From Pseudomonas fluorescens (lineage in GTDB: Bacteria; Pseudomonadota; Gammaproteobacteria; Pseudomonadales; Pseudomonadaceae), in NCBI RefSeq assembly GCF_902498065.1, contig NZ_CABVIR010000006.1:62001-126000 (forward strand): a stretch of DNA of 64,000 nt, read 5' to 3'. Made by a program: the position numbers and the translations under genes. How positions within the stretch are numbered: position 1 is the stretch's first letter; every line of letters begins with the position of its first letter. Positions 1 to 9,452 of the stretch are shown piece by piece. A model generated the notes under the pieces. The model saw only the letters and a program-made list of their open reading frames with translations, made no database searches and was not told the origin of the DNA.

Positions 1-1235
1 TGCTGCTCGAACCACGCAGCCGGGCTTGGTCGGAAACCGAAAGCGATGACCACGGCGTCGGCCGGGATGATCTCTTCGGAACCCGGGATCGGCTCGGGGC
101 TGCGACGGCCACGGGCGTCCGGTTCGCCGAGACGGGTCTCGACCACCTTCACACCTTCAACCTTGTCTTCACCAACAATGGCGATCGGCTGGCGGTTGTA
201 GAGGAATTTCACGCCTTCTTCCTTGGCGTTCTTCACCTCTTTGCGCGAGCCCGGCATGTTCGCTTCGTCACGACGATACGCACAGGTCACCGACTTGGCG
301 CCCTGGCGGATCGAAGTACGGTTGCAGTCCATCGCCGTGTCCCCGCCGCCCAGCACCACAACCTTCTTGCCTTTCATGTCGACGAAATCTTCCGGCGACT
401 TTTCAAAGCCCAGGTTGCGGTTGACGTTGGCGATCAGGAAGTCGAGCGCGTCATGCACACCCGGCAAATCCTCACCGGCAAACCCGCCCTTCATGTAGGT
501 GTAGGTGCCCATGCCCATGAACACGGCATCGTATTCTTCGAGCAGTTGCTCGACGGACACGTCCTTGCCCACTTCGGTATTCAGACGGAACTCGATGCCC
601 ATGCCGGTGAAGACTTCGCGACGATTGCTCAGCACGGTCTTTTCCAGCTTGAACTCGGGGATACCGAAGGTCAGCAGACCACCGATTTCCGGGTTCTTGT
701 CGAACACCACCGGGGTCACGCCGCCGCGCACCAGCACGTCGGCACAACCGAGGCCGGCAGGGCCTGCGCCGATAATGGCTACACGCTTGCCGGTCGGCTT
801 GACCTTGGACATGTCCGGGCGCCAGCCCATGGCGAACGCGGTGTCGGTGATGTACTTCTCGACCGAACCGATGGTCACCGCGCCGAAGCCGTCGTTGAGG
901 GTGCAGGCACCCTCGCACAGACGATCCTGCGGGCACACCCGACCGCACACTTCCGGCAGGGTGTTGGTCTGGTGCGACAGCTCGGCGGCCTGGAGGATGT
1001 TGCCCTCGGCCACCAGTTTCAGCCAGTTCGGAATGAAGTTGTGCACCGGGCACTTCCATTCGCAATACGGGTTACCGCAACCCAGGCAGCGGTGGGCCTG
1101 ATCGGCCGAATGCTGGGGTTTGAAGGGTTCGTAGATCTCCACGAACTCTTTCTTGCGTTGACGCAACAGTTTCTTCTTCGGATCTTTGCGCCCGACGTCG
1201 ATGAACTGGAAGTCGTTATTCAGACGTTCAGCCAT
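1..1235 (-). CDS. gltD: Glutamate synthase (NADPH) small subunit GltD, 3' end cut by the window edge
   Basis: Small (beta) subunit of glutamate synthase: it oxidises NADPH at FAD and passes electrons through Fe-S clusters to GltB for reductive glutamate formation in the cytoplasm. Reading from the ATG at 1235, the N-terminal cluster-binding cysteines are visible (C50, C53, C58, C62 and C97, C101, C107, C111). They are followed by the FAD Rossmann motif GAGPAGLG (about residue 157) and, near residue 290, the NADPH motif GGGDTAMDC. About 411 codons are present; the family is near 470 aa, so roughly 60 residues lie beyond position 1. The gene follows gltB by 33 bp on the same strand and is surely co-transcribed with it. 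Identity is very secure. Confidence 0.96.
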   Translation of the reverse strand, partial: MAERLNNDFQFIDVGRKDPKKKLLRQRKKEFVEIYEPFKPQHSADQAHRCLGCGNPYCEWKCPVHNFIPNWLKLVAEGNILQAAELSHQTNTLPEVCGRVCPQDRLCEGACTLNDGFGAVTIGSVEKYITDTAFAMGWRPDMSKVKPTGKRVAIIGAGPAGLGCADVLVRGGVTPVVFDKNPEIGGLLTFGIPEFKLEKTVLSNRREVFTGMGIEFRLNTEVGKDVSVEQLLEEYDAVFMGMGTYTYMKGGFAGEDLPGVHDALDFLIANVNRNLGFEKSPEDFVDMKGKKVVVLGGGDTAMDCNRTSIRQGAKSVTCAYRRDEANMPGSRKEVKNAKEEGVKFLYNRQPIAIVGEDKVEGVKVVETRLGEPDARGRRSPEPIPGSEEIIPADAVVIAFGFRPSPAAWFEQ

Positions 1236-1268
1236 TGTTAAAACCTCATCAAACTCTTCAGGCGCATA

Positions 1269-4200
1269 TCACTGCGGGTTGGCACGGGTGCTGGAAAGCA
1301 ACGTTTTCAAGCTGGCAGCCTTTGGCTTGACCAACCAGAAACGACGCAGGTAGTCATCGAGGTTTTCCGCGAGTTCACGACCCCACTCGCTGTCGGTTTC
1401 CTCGACGTACTCGTTCAGCACGCGTTGCAGGTGGCTGCGGTAGGCTTCCATCGCTTCGCCGCTGATCCGCTGGATTTCCACCAGTTCGTGGTTGACCCGG
1501 TCAACGAAGGTGTTGTCCTGGTCGAGCACGTAGGCGAAACCGCCGGTCATGCCTGAGCCGAAGTTGTAACCGGTCTTGCCCAGCACGCAGACGAAACCAC
1601 CGGTCATGTATTCGCAGCAGTGATCGCCGGTGCCTTCCACCACGGTGTGAGCACCGGAGTTACGCACCGCGAAACGCTCGCCCGCGGTACCGGCGGCGAA
1701 CAGCTTGCCGCCAGTGGCGCCGTAAAGGCAGGTGTTGCCGATGATCGCACTGTCCTGAGTCTTGTAGACGCTGCCCTTCGGCGGAACGATGACCAGCTTG
1801 CCGCCGGTCATGCCTTTGCCGACGTAGTCGTTGGCGTCGCCTTCCAGGTACATGTTCAGGCCACCGGCGTTCCACACACCAAAGCTCTGACCGGCCGTCC
1901 CTTTGAAGCGGAAGGTGATCGGCGCGTTCGCCATGCCTTGGTTGCCGTGCTTGCGCGCGATTTCACCGGAGATCCGCGCACCGATCGAACGGTCGCAGTT
2001 GCAGATATCCAGGGCGAAATCGGCGCCGCTCATGTCGTTGATGGCCGAGGTGGCCATGTCGACCATTTTCTCGGCCAGCAGACCTTTGTCGAACGGCGGG
2101 TTGCGCTCGACCTGACAGAACTGAGGCTTGTCTGCCGGGATGTGATCGCTGCCCAGCAACGGGGTCAGGTCCAGGTGTTGCTGCTTGGCGGTCTGGCCTT
2201 CGAGGATGTCCAGCAGATCGGTACGACCGATCAGCTCTTCGAGGGAGCGCACGCCCAGCTTGGCCAGCCACTCACGGGTTTCTTCGGCGACGTAGGTGAA
2301 GAAGTTCACCACCATGTCGACGGTGCCGATGTAGTGATCCTTGCGCAGCTTCTCGTTCTGAGTCGCGACGCCGGTGGCGCAGTTGTTCAGGTGGCAGATA
2401 CGCAGGTACTTGCAGCCCAGCGCGATCATTGGCGCGGTGCCGAAGCCGAAGCTTTCAGCGCCGAGGATCGCGGCCTTGATCACGTCGAGGCCGGTTTTCA
2501 GGCCGCCGTCGGTCTGCACCCGGACTTTGCCGCGCAAGTCATTGCCACGCAGGGTCTGGTGGGTTTCGGCCAGGCCGAGTTCCCACGGAGCGCCCGCGTA
2601 TTTGATCGAGGTCAGTGGCGATGCGCCGGTGCCGCCGTCATAACCGGAGATGGTGATCAAGTCCGCGTAGGCCTTGGCCACACCGGCGGCGATGGTGCCG
2701 ACGCCCGCTTCTGCCACCAGCTTCACCGAGACCAGGGCCTTCGGGTTGACTTGTTTCAGGTCGAAAATCAGCTGCGACAAGTCTTCGATGGAATAAATGT
2801 CGTGGTGCGGCGGTGGCGAGATCAGGGTCACGCCCGGCACTGCGTAACGCAGCTTGGCGATCAGACCGTTGACCTTGCCGCCTGGCAGCTGACCGCCTTC
2901 GCCGGGCTTGGCGCCCTGGGCGACCTTGATCTGCAGCACTTCAGCGTTGACCAGATATTCCGGCGTAACACCGAAACGGCCCGTCGCAACCTGCTTGATT
3001 TTCGAGCTCTTGATCGTGCCGTAGCGCGCCGGGTCTTCGCCGCCTTCGCCGGAGTTGGAACGCGCACCAAGGCGGTTCATGGCTTCGGCCAGGGCTTCGT
3101 GAGCTTCCGGCGACAGCGCGCCCAACGAGATGCCGGCGGAGTCAAAGCGCTTGAGCACCGATTCCAGCGGTTCGATCTCGCTGATGTCCAGCGGCGTGTC
3201 CAGGGTCTTGACCTTGAACATGTCGCGGATCATCGACACCGGACGGTTGTCCACCAGCGCCGTGTATTCCTTGAACTTGCTGTAGTCGCCCTGCTGCACA
3301 GCGGCTTGCAGTGTGTTGACCACGTCCGGGTTGTAGGCGTGATATTCACCACCGTGGACGAACTTCAGCAGGCCGCCCTGCTGGATCGGCTTGCGCGGGC
3401 TCCAGGCTTCAGCGGCGAGGGCTTTCTGCTCGGCTTCGATGTCGACGAAACGTGCGCCTTTGATGCGGCTTGGCACGCCGCGGAAGCTCAGGTCGCAGAC
3501 TTCCTCGGACAGGCCGATGGCTTCGAACAGCTGCGCACCGCGGTACGAGGCGATGGTCGAAATACCCATCTTCGACAGGATTTTCAGCAGGCCTTTGGTG
3601 ATGCCTTTGCGGTAGTTCTTGAACACCTCATAGAGGTCGCCCAGCACTTCACCGGTGCGGATCAGGTCGCCCAGCACTTCGTAGGCCAGGAACGGATAGA
3701 CCGCCGAGGCGCCAAAACCGATCAACACGGCGAAGTGGTGCGGATCGCGTGCGGTAGCGGTTTCGACCAGGATGTTGGAGTCGCAACGCAGGCCTTTTTC
3801 GGTCAGGCGGTGGTGCACCGCGCCGGTAGCGAGCGAAGCATGAATCGGCAGCTTGCCCGGCGCGATGTGACGGTCACTCAGGACGATCTGGGTGCGACCG
3901 GCACGAACGGCTTCTTCAGCCTGATCGGCGACGTTGCGCACGGCCGCTTCGAGGCCGACGCTTTCGTCGTAGTTGAGGTCGATGATCGCGCGCTCGAAGC
4001 CCGGACGATCGAGATTCATCAGCGAGCGCCACTTGGCCGGGGAAATGACCGGCGAGCTGAGGATCACGCGCGAAGCATGTTCCGGCGACTCCTGGAAAAT
4101 GTTGCGCTCGGCACCGAGGCAGATCTCCAGCGACATGACGATGGCTTCGCGCAGCGGGTCGATCGGCGGGTTGGTCACCTGCGCGAACTGCTGACGGAAA

Positions 4201-5714
4201 TAGTCGTACGGCGTGCGCACGCGCTGGGACAGCACGGCCATCGGCGTATCGTCACCCATCGAGCCAACGGCTTCGTAGCCTTGCTCGCCGAGCGGACGCA
4301 GCACCTGGTCGCGCTCTTCGAACGTGACCTGGTACATCTTCATGTACTGCTTGAGCTGATCGACGTCGTAGAACGCCGAACCGTGATCGTTGTCTTCCAT
4401 GGTCGCCTGGATGCGCAGGGCATTCTTGCGCAGCCATTGCTTGTACGGATGACGGGATTTCAAACGGTTGTCGATCGCATCGGTGTCGAGGATCTGGCCG
4501 GTTTCGGTGTCCACGGCGAAGATCTGGCCCGGGCCAACGCGGCCCTTGGCGATCACGTCTTCAGGCTGATAGTTCCAGACACCGATTTCCGAGGCCAGGG
4601 TGATGAAACCGTTTTTGGTGGTGACCCAGCGCGCCGGACGCAGACCGTTACGGTCGAGCAGGCACACCGCGTAACGACCATCGGTCATTACCACACCGGC
4701 CGGGCCGTCCCACGGTTCCATGTGCATCGAGTTGTATTCGTAGAACGCACGCAGATCCGGGTCCATGGTTTCGACGTTCTGCCACGCAGGCGGAATGATC
4801 ATCCGCACGCCACGGAACAGGTCGATGCCACCGGTGACCATCAGTTCAAGCATGTTGTCCATGCTCGATGAGTCGGAACCGACGCGGTTCACCAGCGGGC
4901 CGAGTTCTTCCAGATCCATCAGATCGTTGGTGAACTTGGTGCGACGGGCCTGGGCCCAGTTGCGGTTGCCGGTGATGGTGTTGATCTCGCCGTTGTGGGC
5001 GAGGAAGCGGAATGGCTGGGCCAGCGGCCATTTCGGCAGGGTGTTGGTGGAGAAGCGCTGGTGGAACACGCAAATCGAGGTTTGCAGGCGCTGATCGCTG
5101 AGGTCTGGATAGAAGGCGGTCAAATCCGCCGGCATCATCAGGCCTTTATAAATGATGGTCTTGTGCGAAAAGCTGCAGATGTAGTGATCGACGTCGGCGG
5201 CGTTCGCCACGGACGAGCGACGACGGGCGCTGAACAGCTTGATCGCCATGTCCTGATCGCTCAGGCCTTCACCGCCGATGTAGACCTGCTCGATCTGCGG
5301 CAGGCGCTCAAGGGCCAGGCGGCCGAGGACGCTGGTGTCGATCGGCACTTTGCGCCAGCCGACCAGTTGCAGGCCTTCGGCCAGGATTTCGCGGTTGAGG
5401 TTCTCGCGAGCGGCTTCGGCTTTGACCGGGTCCTGGTTGAAGAAGACCATGCCCACTGCGTATTGCTTGGGCAATTCGACGCCGAAGGTTTCCTGGGCGA
5501 TGGCTCGCAGGAACACATCCGGTTTTTGAATCAGCAGACCGCAACCGTCACCGGTCTTGCCGTCGGCGTTGATCCCACCGCGGTGGGTCATGCAGGTCAG
5601 GGCCTCGATGGCCGTTTGCAAAAGGGTATGACTGGGCTCGCCCTGCATATGGGCTATCAGGCCGAAACCGCAGTTATCCTTGAATTCATCTGGTTGGTAC
5701 AGACCTGCTTTCAT
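1269..5714 (-). CDS. gltB: Glutamate synthase (NADPH) large subunit GltB
   Basis: Large (alpha) subunit of glutamate synthase, converting glutamine plus 2-oxoglutarate into two glutamates. Domains in order: class II amidotransferase whose NCGFGL motif supplies Cys15, the N-terminal nucleophile after propeptide removal; central domain; FMN-binding synthase domain; the 3Fe-4S cysteines in CKYLRICHLNNC; and a C-terminal GXGXG beta-helix domain (repeats such as GGLNMYLEGDAND and YMTGG). Length is 1481 aa, as usual for pseudomonads. I chose the ATG at 5714 over a GTG two codons upstream (5720) because GGTGAG lies 9 nt before it. First gene of a gltB-gltD operon. Confidence 0.97.
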   Translation of the reverse strand: MKAGLYQPDEFKDNCGFGLIAHMQGEPSHTLLQTAIEALTCMTHRGGINADGKTGDGCGLLIQKPDVFLRAIAQETFGVELPKQYAVGMVFFNQDPVKAEAARENLNREILAEGLQLVGWRKVPIDTSVLGRLALERLPQIEQVYIGGEGLSDQDMAIKLFSARRRSSVANAADVDHYICSFSHKTIIYKGLMMPADLTAFYPDLSDQRLQTSICVFHQRFSTNTLPKWPLAQPFRFLAHNGEINTITGNRNWAQARRTKFTNDLMDLEELGPLVNRVGSDSSSMDNMLELMVTGGIDLFRGVRMIIPPAWQNVETMDPDLRAFYEYNSMHMEPWDGPAGVVMTDGRYAVCLLDRNGLRPARWVTTKNGFITLASEIGVWNYQPEDVIAKGRVGPGQIFAVDTETGQILDTDAIDNRLKSRHPYKQWLRKNALRIQATMEDNDHGSAFYDVDQLKQYMKMYQVTFEERDQVLRPLGEQGYEAVGSMGDDTPMAVLSQRVRTPYDYFRQQFAQVTNPPIDPLREAIVMSLEICLGAERNIFQESPEHASRVILSSPVISPAKWRSLMNLDRPGFERAIIDLNYDESVGLEAAVRNVADQAEEAVRAGRTQIVLSDRHIAPGKLPIHASLATGAVHHRLTEKGLRCDSNILVETATARDPHHFAVLIGFGASAVYPFLAYEVLGDLIRTGEVLGDLYEVFKNYRKGITKGLLKILSKMGISTIASYRGAQLFEAIGLSEEVCDLSFRGVPSRIKGARFVDIEAEQKALAAEAWSPRKPIQQGGLLKFVHGGEYHAYNPDVVNTLQAAVQQGDYSKFKEYTALVDNRPVSMIRDMFKVKTLDTPLDISEIEPLESVLKRFDSAGISLGALSPEAHEALAEAMNRLGARSNSGEGGEDPARYGTIKSSKIKQVATGRFGVTPEYLVNAEVLQIKVAQGAKPGEGGQLPGGKVNGLIAKLRYAVPGVTLISPPPHHDIYSIEDLSQLIFDLKQVNPKALVSVKLVAEAGVGTIAAGVAKAYADLITISGYDGGTGASPLTSIKYAGAPWELGLAETHQTLRGNDLRGKVRVQTDGGLKTGLDVIKAAILGAESFGFGTAPMIALGCKYLRICHLNNCATGVATQNEKLRKDHYIGTVDMVVNFFTYVAEETREWLAKLGVRSLEELIGRTDLLDILEGQTAKQQHLDLTPLLGSDHIPADKPQFCQVERNPPFDKGLLAEKMVDMATSAINDMSGADFALDICNCDRSIGARISGEIARKHGNQGMANAPITFRFKGTAGQSFGVWNAGGLNMYLEGDANDYVGKGMTGGKLVIVPPKGSVYKTQDSAIIGNTCLYGATGGKLFAAGTAGERFAVRNSGAHTVVEGTGDHCCEYMTGGFVCVLGKTGYNFGSGMTGGFAYVLDQDNTFVDRVNHELVEIQRISGEAMEAYRSHLQRVLNEYVEETDSEWGRELAENLDDYLRRFWLVKPKAASLKTLLSSTRANPQ

Positions 5715-5823
5715 AGACACTTTCTCACCAGGCTGCCTCTTGTCGAGGCAAATTTCTTTTCAATTCAACCACTTACCATCCGCGCCGAACGTACGCCAGC
5801 TTTGCGGGGGCAAAAGGGAGGTC

Positions 5824-5852
5824 ATTGTACACACCGACACAGAGGCTCACAA
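5824..5852 (-). promoter_or_regulatory. Putative sigma-70 promoter of gltBD
   Basis: On the minus strand, TTGTGA (5852-5847) and TACAAT (5829-5824) are separated by exactly 17 nt, about 110 bp upstream of the gltB ATG. The -10 matches 5 of 6 and the -35 matches 4 of 6 consensus bases. A second, weaker candidate (TTGACT at 5924-5919 with TAAACC 17 nt downstream) lies further upstream. Confidence 0.45.
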
Positions 5853-6038
5853 ATTTGACGACGAACTGTCGCAAATCTATGTCGCATTTGTGAAAGGTTT
5901 AAAGCGATCTGCTGTGCTAGTCAAAACTTTTTTTAATTTCGACCGCAACGACTCAAAGACTACTGTGACGCAGACACCACAAGGCACGCGGCCTGTGAGG
6001 CCAGCGCGCTCTTGCAGAAATTTTGAGGTGCCGGGAGA

Positions 6039-6059
6039 GGCGGCCTGGGTAAGGCCGCC
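6039..6059 (-). terminator. Small hairpin after damX, possible terminator
   Basis: GGCGGCCT/AGGCCGCC, an 8-bp perfect stem with a 5-nt loop, starts 6 nt beyond the damX stop codon. No clear U-run follows on the minus strand, so it may act as an mRNA 3'-end stabiliser or a weak terminator. Confidence 0.4.
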
Positions 6060-6065
6060 GAATCT

Positions 6066-7667
6066 TCAGCGAGTTGTTGCCAGTTCCTGTTGGACGCTGG
6101 CGACAGTGCGAGGCCAAGGTTTACCAGCCTGAACCTTCGCTGGCAAGGCCTTGATGGCGGTAACGGCTGCATCGCGGCTGGCGAAGTTGCCGTAGGTGAT
6201 GACGTAAAGCGGCTTGCCGTTGAGGACTTTCTTGAAATAGCGGTACTCGCCGCCCTGCTCTTTCACGAAGGATTGCGCGGCGGCTTCGGAGCTGGTGCCG
6301 AGGATCTGCACCACGTAGTTACCCGGAGCCTGACCAGCGTACCAAGTACCACCAGCGCCTTTCGCAGCAGCAGCGGCGGCTGGTTTCTCGGCAGGCTTGG
6401 CGGTGGCCACGACGGCAGGCTTGGCTGGCGCCGGAGCCGGCTTAACGGCAGGCGCAGTCGGGGCTGGCTTGGCGGTCGCGACCTGAGTCGGCGCTGGCAC
6501 CGGCTTGGTGGCAGGCGTCGGCGCAGGACCAGGCTGGATGCCCGCAGGCGGCGCGGTGGTGGTCACGGTCGGCGGTGTAGCGCTGGAACCTTCGACCGGC
6601 ACGCCATCGTCGCCTTCGGTGATGCCACCGGCCGCTTCCGCCAACGGGCCACGCATGACCGGCTGCGAGTTGCCGACCAGCGGCAATGGCATCGGTTGCG
6701 AGTTGCCCGCGAATTCCACGGCAGGTGCGCCGCCGCTGTTAGGTTGTGGCGTGCCCTGGCCCAGCGGCAGTTGCGCCTGTTCGTTGGCAGGTGCGCCGGT
6801 GGTCGGTGCTTTGCTGCGACCCGGCATCAACCAGGCGGCGGCTACCGCGACCACGACGACGGCGGAAATCGCCAATACGTGTTTCTTCGGCATGTTGAAC
6901 CCCATACTTGGACGCTTGACCGCTGAGCGGCTGGCAATCATGGCTTCGATCATTGCATCGCGGGCGACCTGGTTGATGTTGCCAGGCCAGCCGTCGGAGC
7001 TTTCGTGAATATCAGAGATCTGTTCTGCAGTGAAAAGTTCGATACCCCGGCCCGCGCCTTCGAGCCGTTGGTCCAGATACTCGCGGGTTTCTTCTTCGGT
7101 GTAAGGCTGCAGTTCGATGACGTGGAAGCGCTCTTCTTCGAGACTCAGCGCCTCAAGTTGCGCAATCAGCGAGGACTCGCCGAACAGGAACACGTGCGGG
7201 CGGCCTTCCGGCGCACCGGCGGCCAACTCCATCAAGGCTTCGAGCGCAGATTCGTCGAGTTGTTCGGCGTCATCCACCAGCAAATAGACTTCCTGCCCCG
7301 TGAGTGCGAGTTGCACCACTTGAGCCAGGATCGGGCCAATCTCAGCTTGAGCGACGTTCAGCGACTGAGCCACCTGACGCAATACGCCCGCCGCATCACC
7401 GGCACCGCGGGCGGAAACCACTACGCTTTGAACGGACTGTTTGTTGGTGCTGGCCACCAGGGCCTGACGCAACAGGGTCTTGCCACTGCCTTGCGGGCCG
7501 GTGACCACCAGCAGCAACTGGCTGTAACGTGCCAGGTGATGCAGCTGACCCAGCACTGGTTTGCGCTGAGCCGGGAAAAATTTGAAGCCAGGTACCCGCG
7601 GAGCAAAAGGGTCATGACTCAACTGGTAATGGCCGAGGAAAGCCTCGTCGGCATGCAAACTAGTCAT
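6066..7667 (-). CDS. damX: AAA ATPase with C-terminal SPOR domain (DamX-like)
   Basis: Predicted inner-membrane protein of 533 aa. Residues 1-260 form an AAA-type ATPase (Walker A GPQGSGKT at 57-64, Walker B YLLVDDAEQ near 128-136). A single membrane helix follows at about 264-282, then a long Pro/Ala-rich periplasmic linker (about 285-440) and a C-terminal SPOR domain (about 448-530) of the type that binds denuded septal peptidoglycan. The place directly after aroB matches damX in enterobacteria. It starts 10 bp after the aroB stop, so it is most likely in the pilM-aroB transcript. Family knowledge points to cell division or envelope work; the role of the ATPase half is unknown to me. Confidence 0.85.
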   Translation of the reverse strand: MTSLHADEAFLGHYQLSHDPFAPRVPGFKFFPAQRKPVLGQLHHLARYSQLLLVVTGPQGSGKTLLRQALVASTNKQSVQSVVVSARGAGDAAGVLRQVAQSLNVAQAEIGPILAQVVQLALTGQEVYLLVDDAEQLDESALEALMELAAGAPEGRPHVFLFGESSLIAQLEALSLEEERFHVIELQPYTEEETREYLDQRLEGAGRGIELFTAEQISDIHESSDGWPGNINQVARDAMIEAMIASRSAVKRPSMGFNMPKKHVLAISAVVVVAVAAAWLMPGRSKAPTTGAPANEQAQLPLGQGTPQPNSGGAPAVEFAGNSQPMPLPLVGNSQPVMRGPLAEAAGGITEGDDGVPVEGSSATPPTVTTTAPPAGIQPGPAPTPATKPVPAPTQVATAKPAPTAPAVKPAPAPAKPAVVATAKPAEKPAAAAAAKGAGGTWYAGQAPGNYVVQILGTSSEAAAQSFVKEQGGEYRYFKKVLNGKPLYVITYGNFASRDAAVTAIKALPAKVQAGKPWPRTVASVQQELATTR

Positions 7668-7677
7668 CGGGATCTTA

Positions 7678-8778
7678 TTAACCTTTAAGCTGAGCCAGGG
7701 CGCGGTAATCCGCTCCCAGCGTGGCCTGTAAAACCTCTTTCGGATAATCGTCGGTCACCACGGCTTCGCCCATGTGGCGCAGCAGCACCAGGCGCAAACG
7801 ACCGTCGATCACTTTCTTGTCAATTGCCATGTGTTCGAGAAAATCGGCCTCAGTCATCTCTGGAGGCGGGATGACCGGCAGGCCGGCACGCTGGAACAGG
7901 CGAATACCGCGATCACGCTCTTGCTCACTGATCCAGCCGAGACGCGTGGACATTTCCAGCGCCATTACCGTGCCAGCAGCGACCGCTTCACCATGCAGCC
8001 AGACACCATATCCCATGTGGGTTTCGATGGCGTGGCCAAACGTGTGGCCCAGGTTCAACGTGGCCCGTACACCGGTTTCCTTTTCGTCGGCGCCGACCAC
8101 CGCCGCCTTGGCCGCGCAGGAGCGCTCGATGGCATAGGTCAAGGCGACCTGGTCCAGGGCACGCAGGCGATCGACGTTTTCTTCGAGCCAGGTCAGGAAC
8201 GGCTCGTCGCAGATCAAGCCGTATTTGATGACTTCAGCAAGCCCGGCGGACAATTCGCGGGCCGGCAGGGTATTGAGGGAGGCGGTATCGATCAGCACCA
8301 CGTTCGGCTGATAGAAGGCGCCGACCATGTTTTTGCCCAGCGGATGATTGATCCCGGTCTTGCCGCCCACCGAGGAGTCGACTTGCGACAACAGCGTGGT
8401 CGGAACCTGGATGAAATCGACGCCACGCTGGTAACAGGCAGCGGCAAAACCGGCCATGTCGCCAATCACGCCCCCACCGAGTGCGATAACGGTCGTGCGA
8501 CGGTCGTGTCGTGCCGTCAGCAAGCCGTCGAAAATCAGTTGCAGGGTTTCCCAGGTCTTGAAGGCTTCGCCGTCGGGCAGCACCACGGAAATCACCGAAA
8601 ACTGCGCAAGGCTGCGGGTCAGACGTTCAAGATAGAGCGGCGCAACGGTTTCGTTGGAGATGATCGCCACTTGCCGTCCGCGAATATGCGGGGCCAGCAG
8701 CTCTGGCTGATCCAACAAACCTTCGCCAATATGAATCGGGTAGCTGCGCTCGCCTAGATCGACCTTGAGTGTCTGCAT
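7678..8778 (-). CDS. aroB: 3-dehydroquinate synthase
   Basis: Second step of the shikimate pathway: DAHP to 3-dehydroquinate, NAD- and divalent-metal-dependent, cytoplasmic. The 366-aa protein has the NAD-binding stretch GGGVIGDMAG (101-110), the motif VDSSVGGKTGIN, and the metal-ligand region NLGHTFGHAIE. Length is normal. It lies 151 bp downstream of aroK, as in the conserved aroK-aroB-damX arrangement. Confidence 0.97.
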   Translation of the reverse strand: MQTLKVDLGERSYPIHIGEGLLDQPELLAPHIRGRQVAIISNETVAPLYLERLTRSLAQFSVISVVLPDGEAFKTWETLQLIFDGLLTARHDRRTTVIALGGGVIGDMAGFAAACYQRGVDFIQVPTTLLSQVDSSVGGKTGINHPLGKNMVGAFYQPNVVLIDTASLNTLPARELSAGLAEVIKYGLICDEPFLTWLEENVDRLRALDQVALTYAIERSCAAKAAVVGADEKETGVRATLNLGHTFGHAIETHMGYGVWLHGEAVAAGTVMALEMSTRLGWISEQERDRGIRLFQRAGLPVIPPPEMTEADFLEHMAIDKKVIDGRLRLVLLRHMGEAVVTDDYPKEVLQATLGADYRALAQLKG

Positions 8779-8929
8779 GTGTCCCCACAGTGAAGATGAA
8801 ATCAGGCGTCCCGCCTTGAGTTATCGAGTATCCAGGGCATCTGATGGTGTGACGCCGTTCGGTAGCCATCCGCCACAACCTTGAGCCGTCGTGGCAGGAC
8901 GCCGAGGATAGCGCATTTCGCGCTGCGCT

Positions 8930-9448
8930 TTAACGGGGAGGCAGTTGCTGCAAGCGCTCGAGAATATCGAGCACCACCATACGCGGCGGCCGCTCATCCG
9001 TTTCAACCACCAGGTCGGCGATTTCCCGATATAGCGGATCGCGCAACTCCAGCAGGTCCCGAAGGGTCTTGGCCGGATCCGCGGTACGCAACAGTGGTCG
9101 ATTACGATCGCGGGCAGTGCGGCCGACCTGCTGCTCGACGGAAGCATGCAGATATACCACCCGACCACCGGCACGCAGCGCCCGACGATTGGCTTCGCGC
9201 ATCACTGCACCACCACCGGTCGCCAGCACCACGCCATCGCAACCGCACAGCTCGGCGATCATCGCCTGCTCGCGATCACGAAAGCCTGGCTCGCCTTCCT
9301 TATCGAAAATCCATGGGATATTGGCGCCCGTGCGCAATTCAATTTCCTTATCGGAATCTTTGAATGGCAGGCGCAGCTCTTTGGCCAGCAACCGGCCGAT
9401 GGTGCTTTTTCCAGCCCCCATCGGTCCAACAAGAATCAAATTTCGCAC
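8930..9448 (-). CDS. aroK: Shikimate kinase
   Basis: Phosphorylates shikimate with ATP in the shikimate pathway. At 172 aa it has the usual length. Walker A is GPMGAGKST (8-16), and the shikimate-binding residues sit in FKDSDKEIE and GGGAV. It begins 5 nt after the pilQ stop, so it is co-transcribed with the pil operon, a linkage conserved across gammaproteobacteria. Confidence 0.97.
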   Translation of the reverse strand: MRNLILVGPMGAGKSTIGRLLAKELRLPFKDSDKEIELRTGANIPWIFDKEGEPGFRDREQAMIAELCGCDGVVLATGGGAVMREANRRALRAGGRVVYLHASVEQQVGRTARDRNRPLLRTADPAKTLRDLLELRDPLYREIADLVVETDERPPRMVVLDILERLQQLPPR

Positions 9449-9452
9449 AGAA

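Larger units (their letters stand above)
5715..6065. other. Intergenic region gltB/damX
   Basis: 351 bp without a gene between the gltB start and the damX stop, both genes on the minus strand. It holds the likely gltBD promoter (5824-5852) and a small hairpin just past damX (6039-6059). The part around 5860-5950 is AT-rich and could carry binding sites for nitrogen or leucine regulators, but I recognise no specific operator. Confidence 0.6.

Noticed and set aside
1620..4871. Very long open frame on the plus strand opposite gltB (over 1000 codons)
   Set aside because: It mirrors the GC-rich codon pattern of gltB, has no recognisable domains and is rich in His/Gln/Val/Asp as expected for an antisense shadow. 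Similar long frames opposite hslU, priA, argS, phaC1 and opgH were dropped for the same reason.
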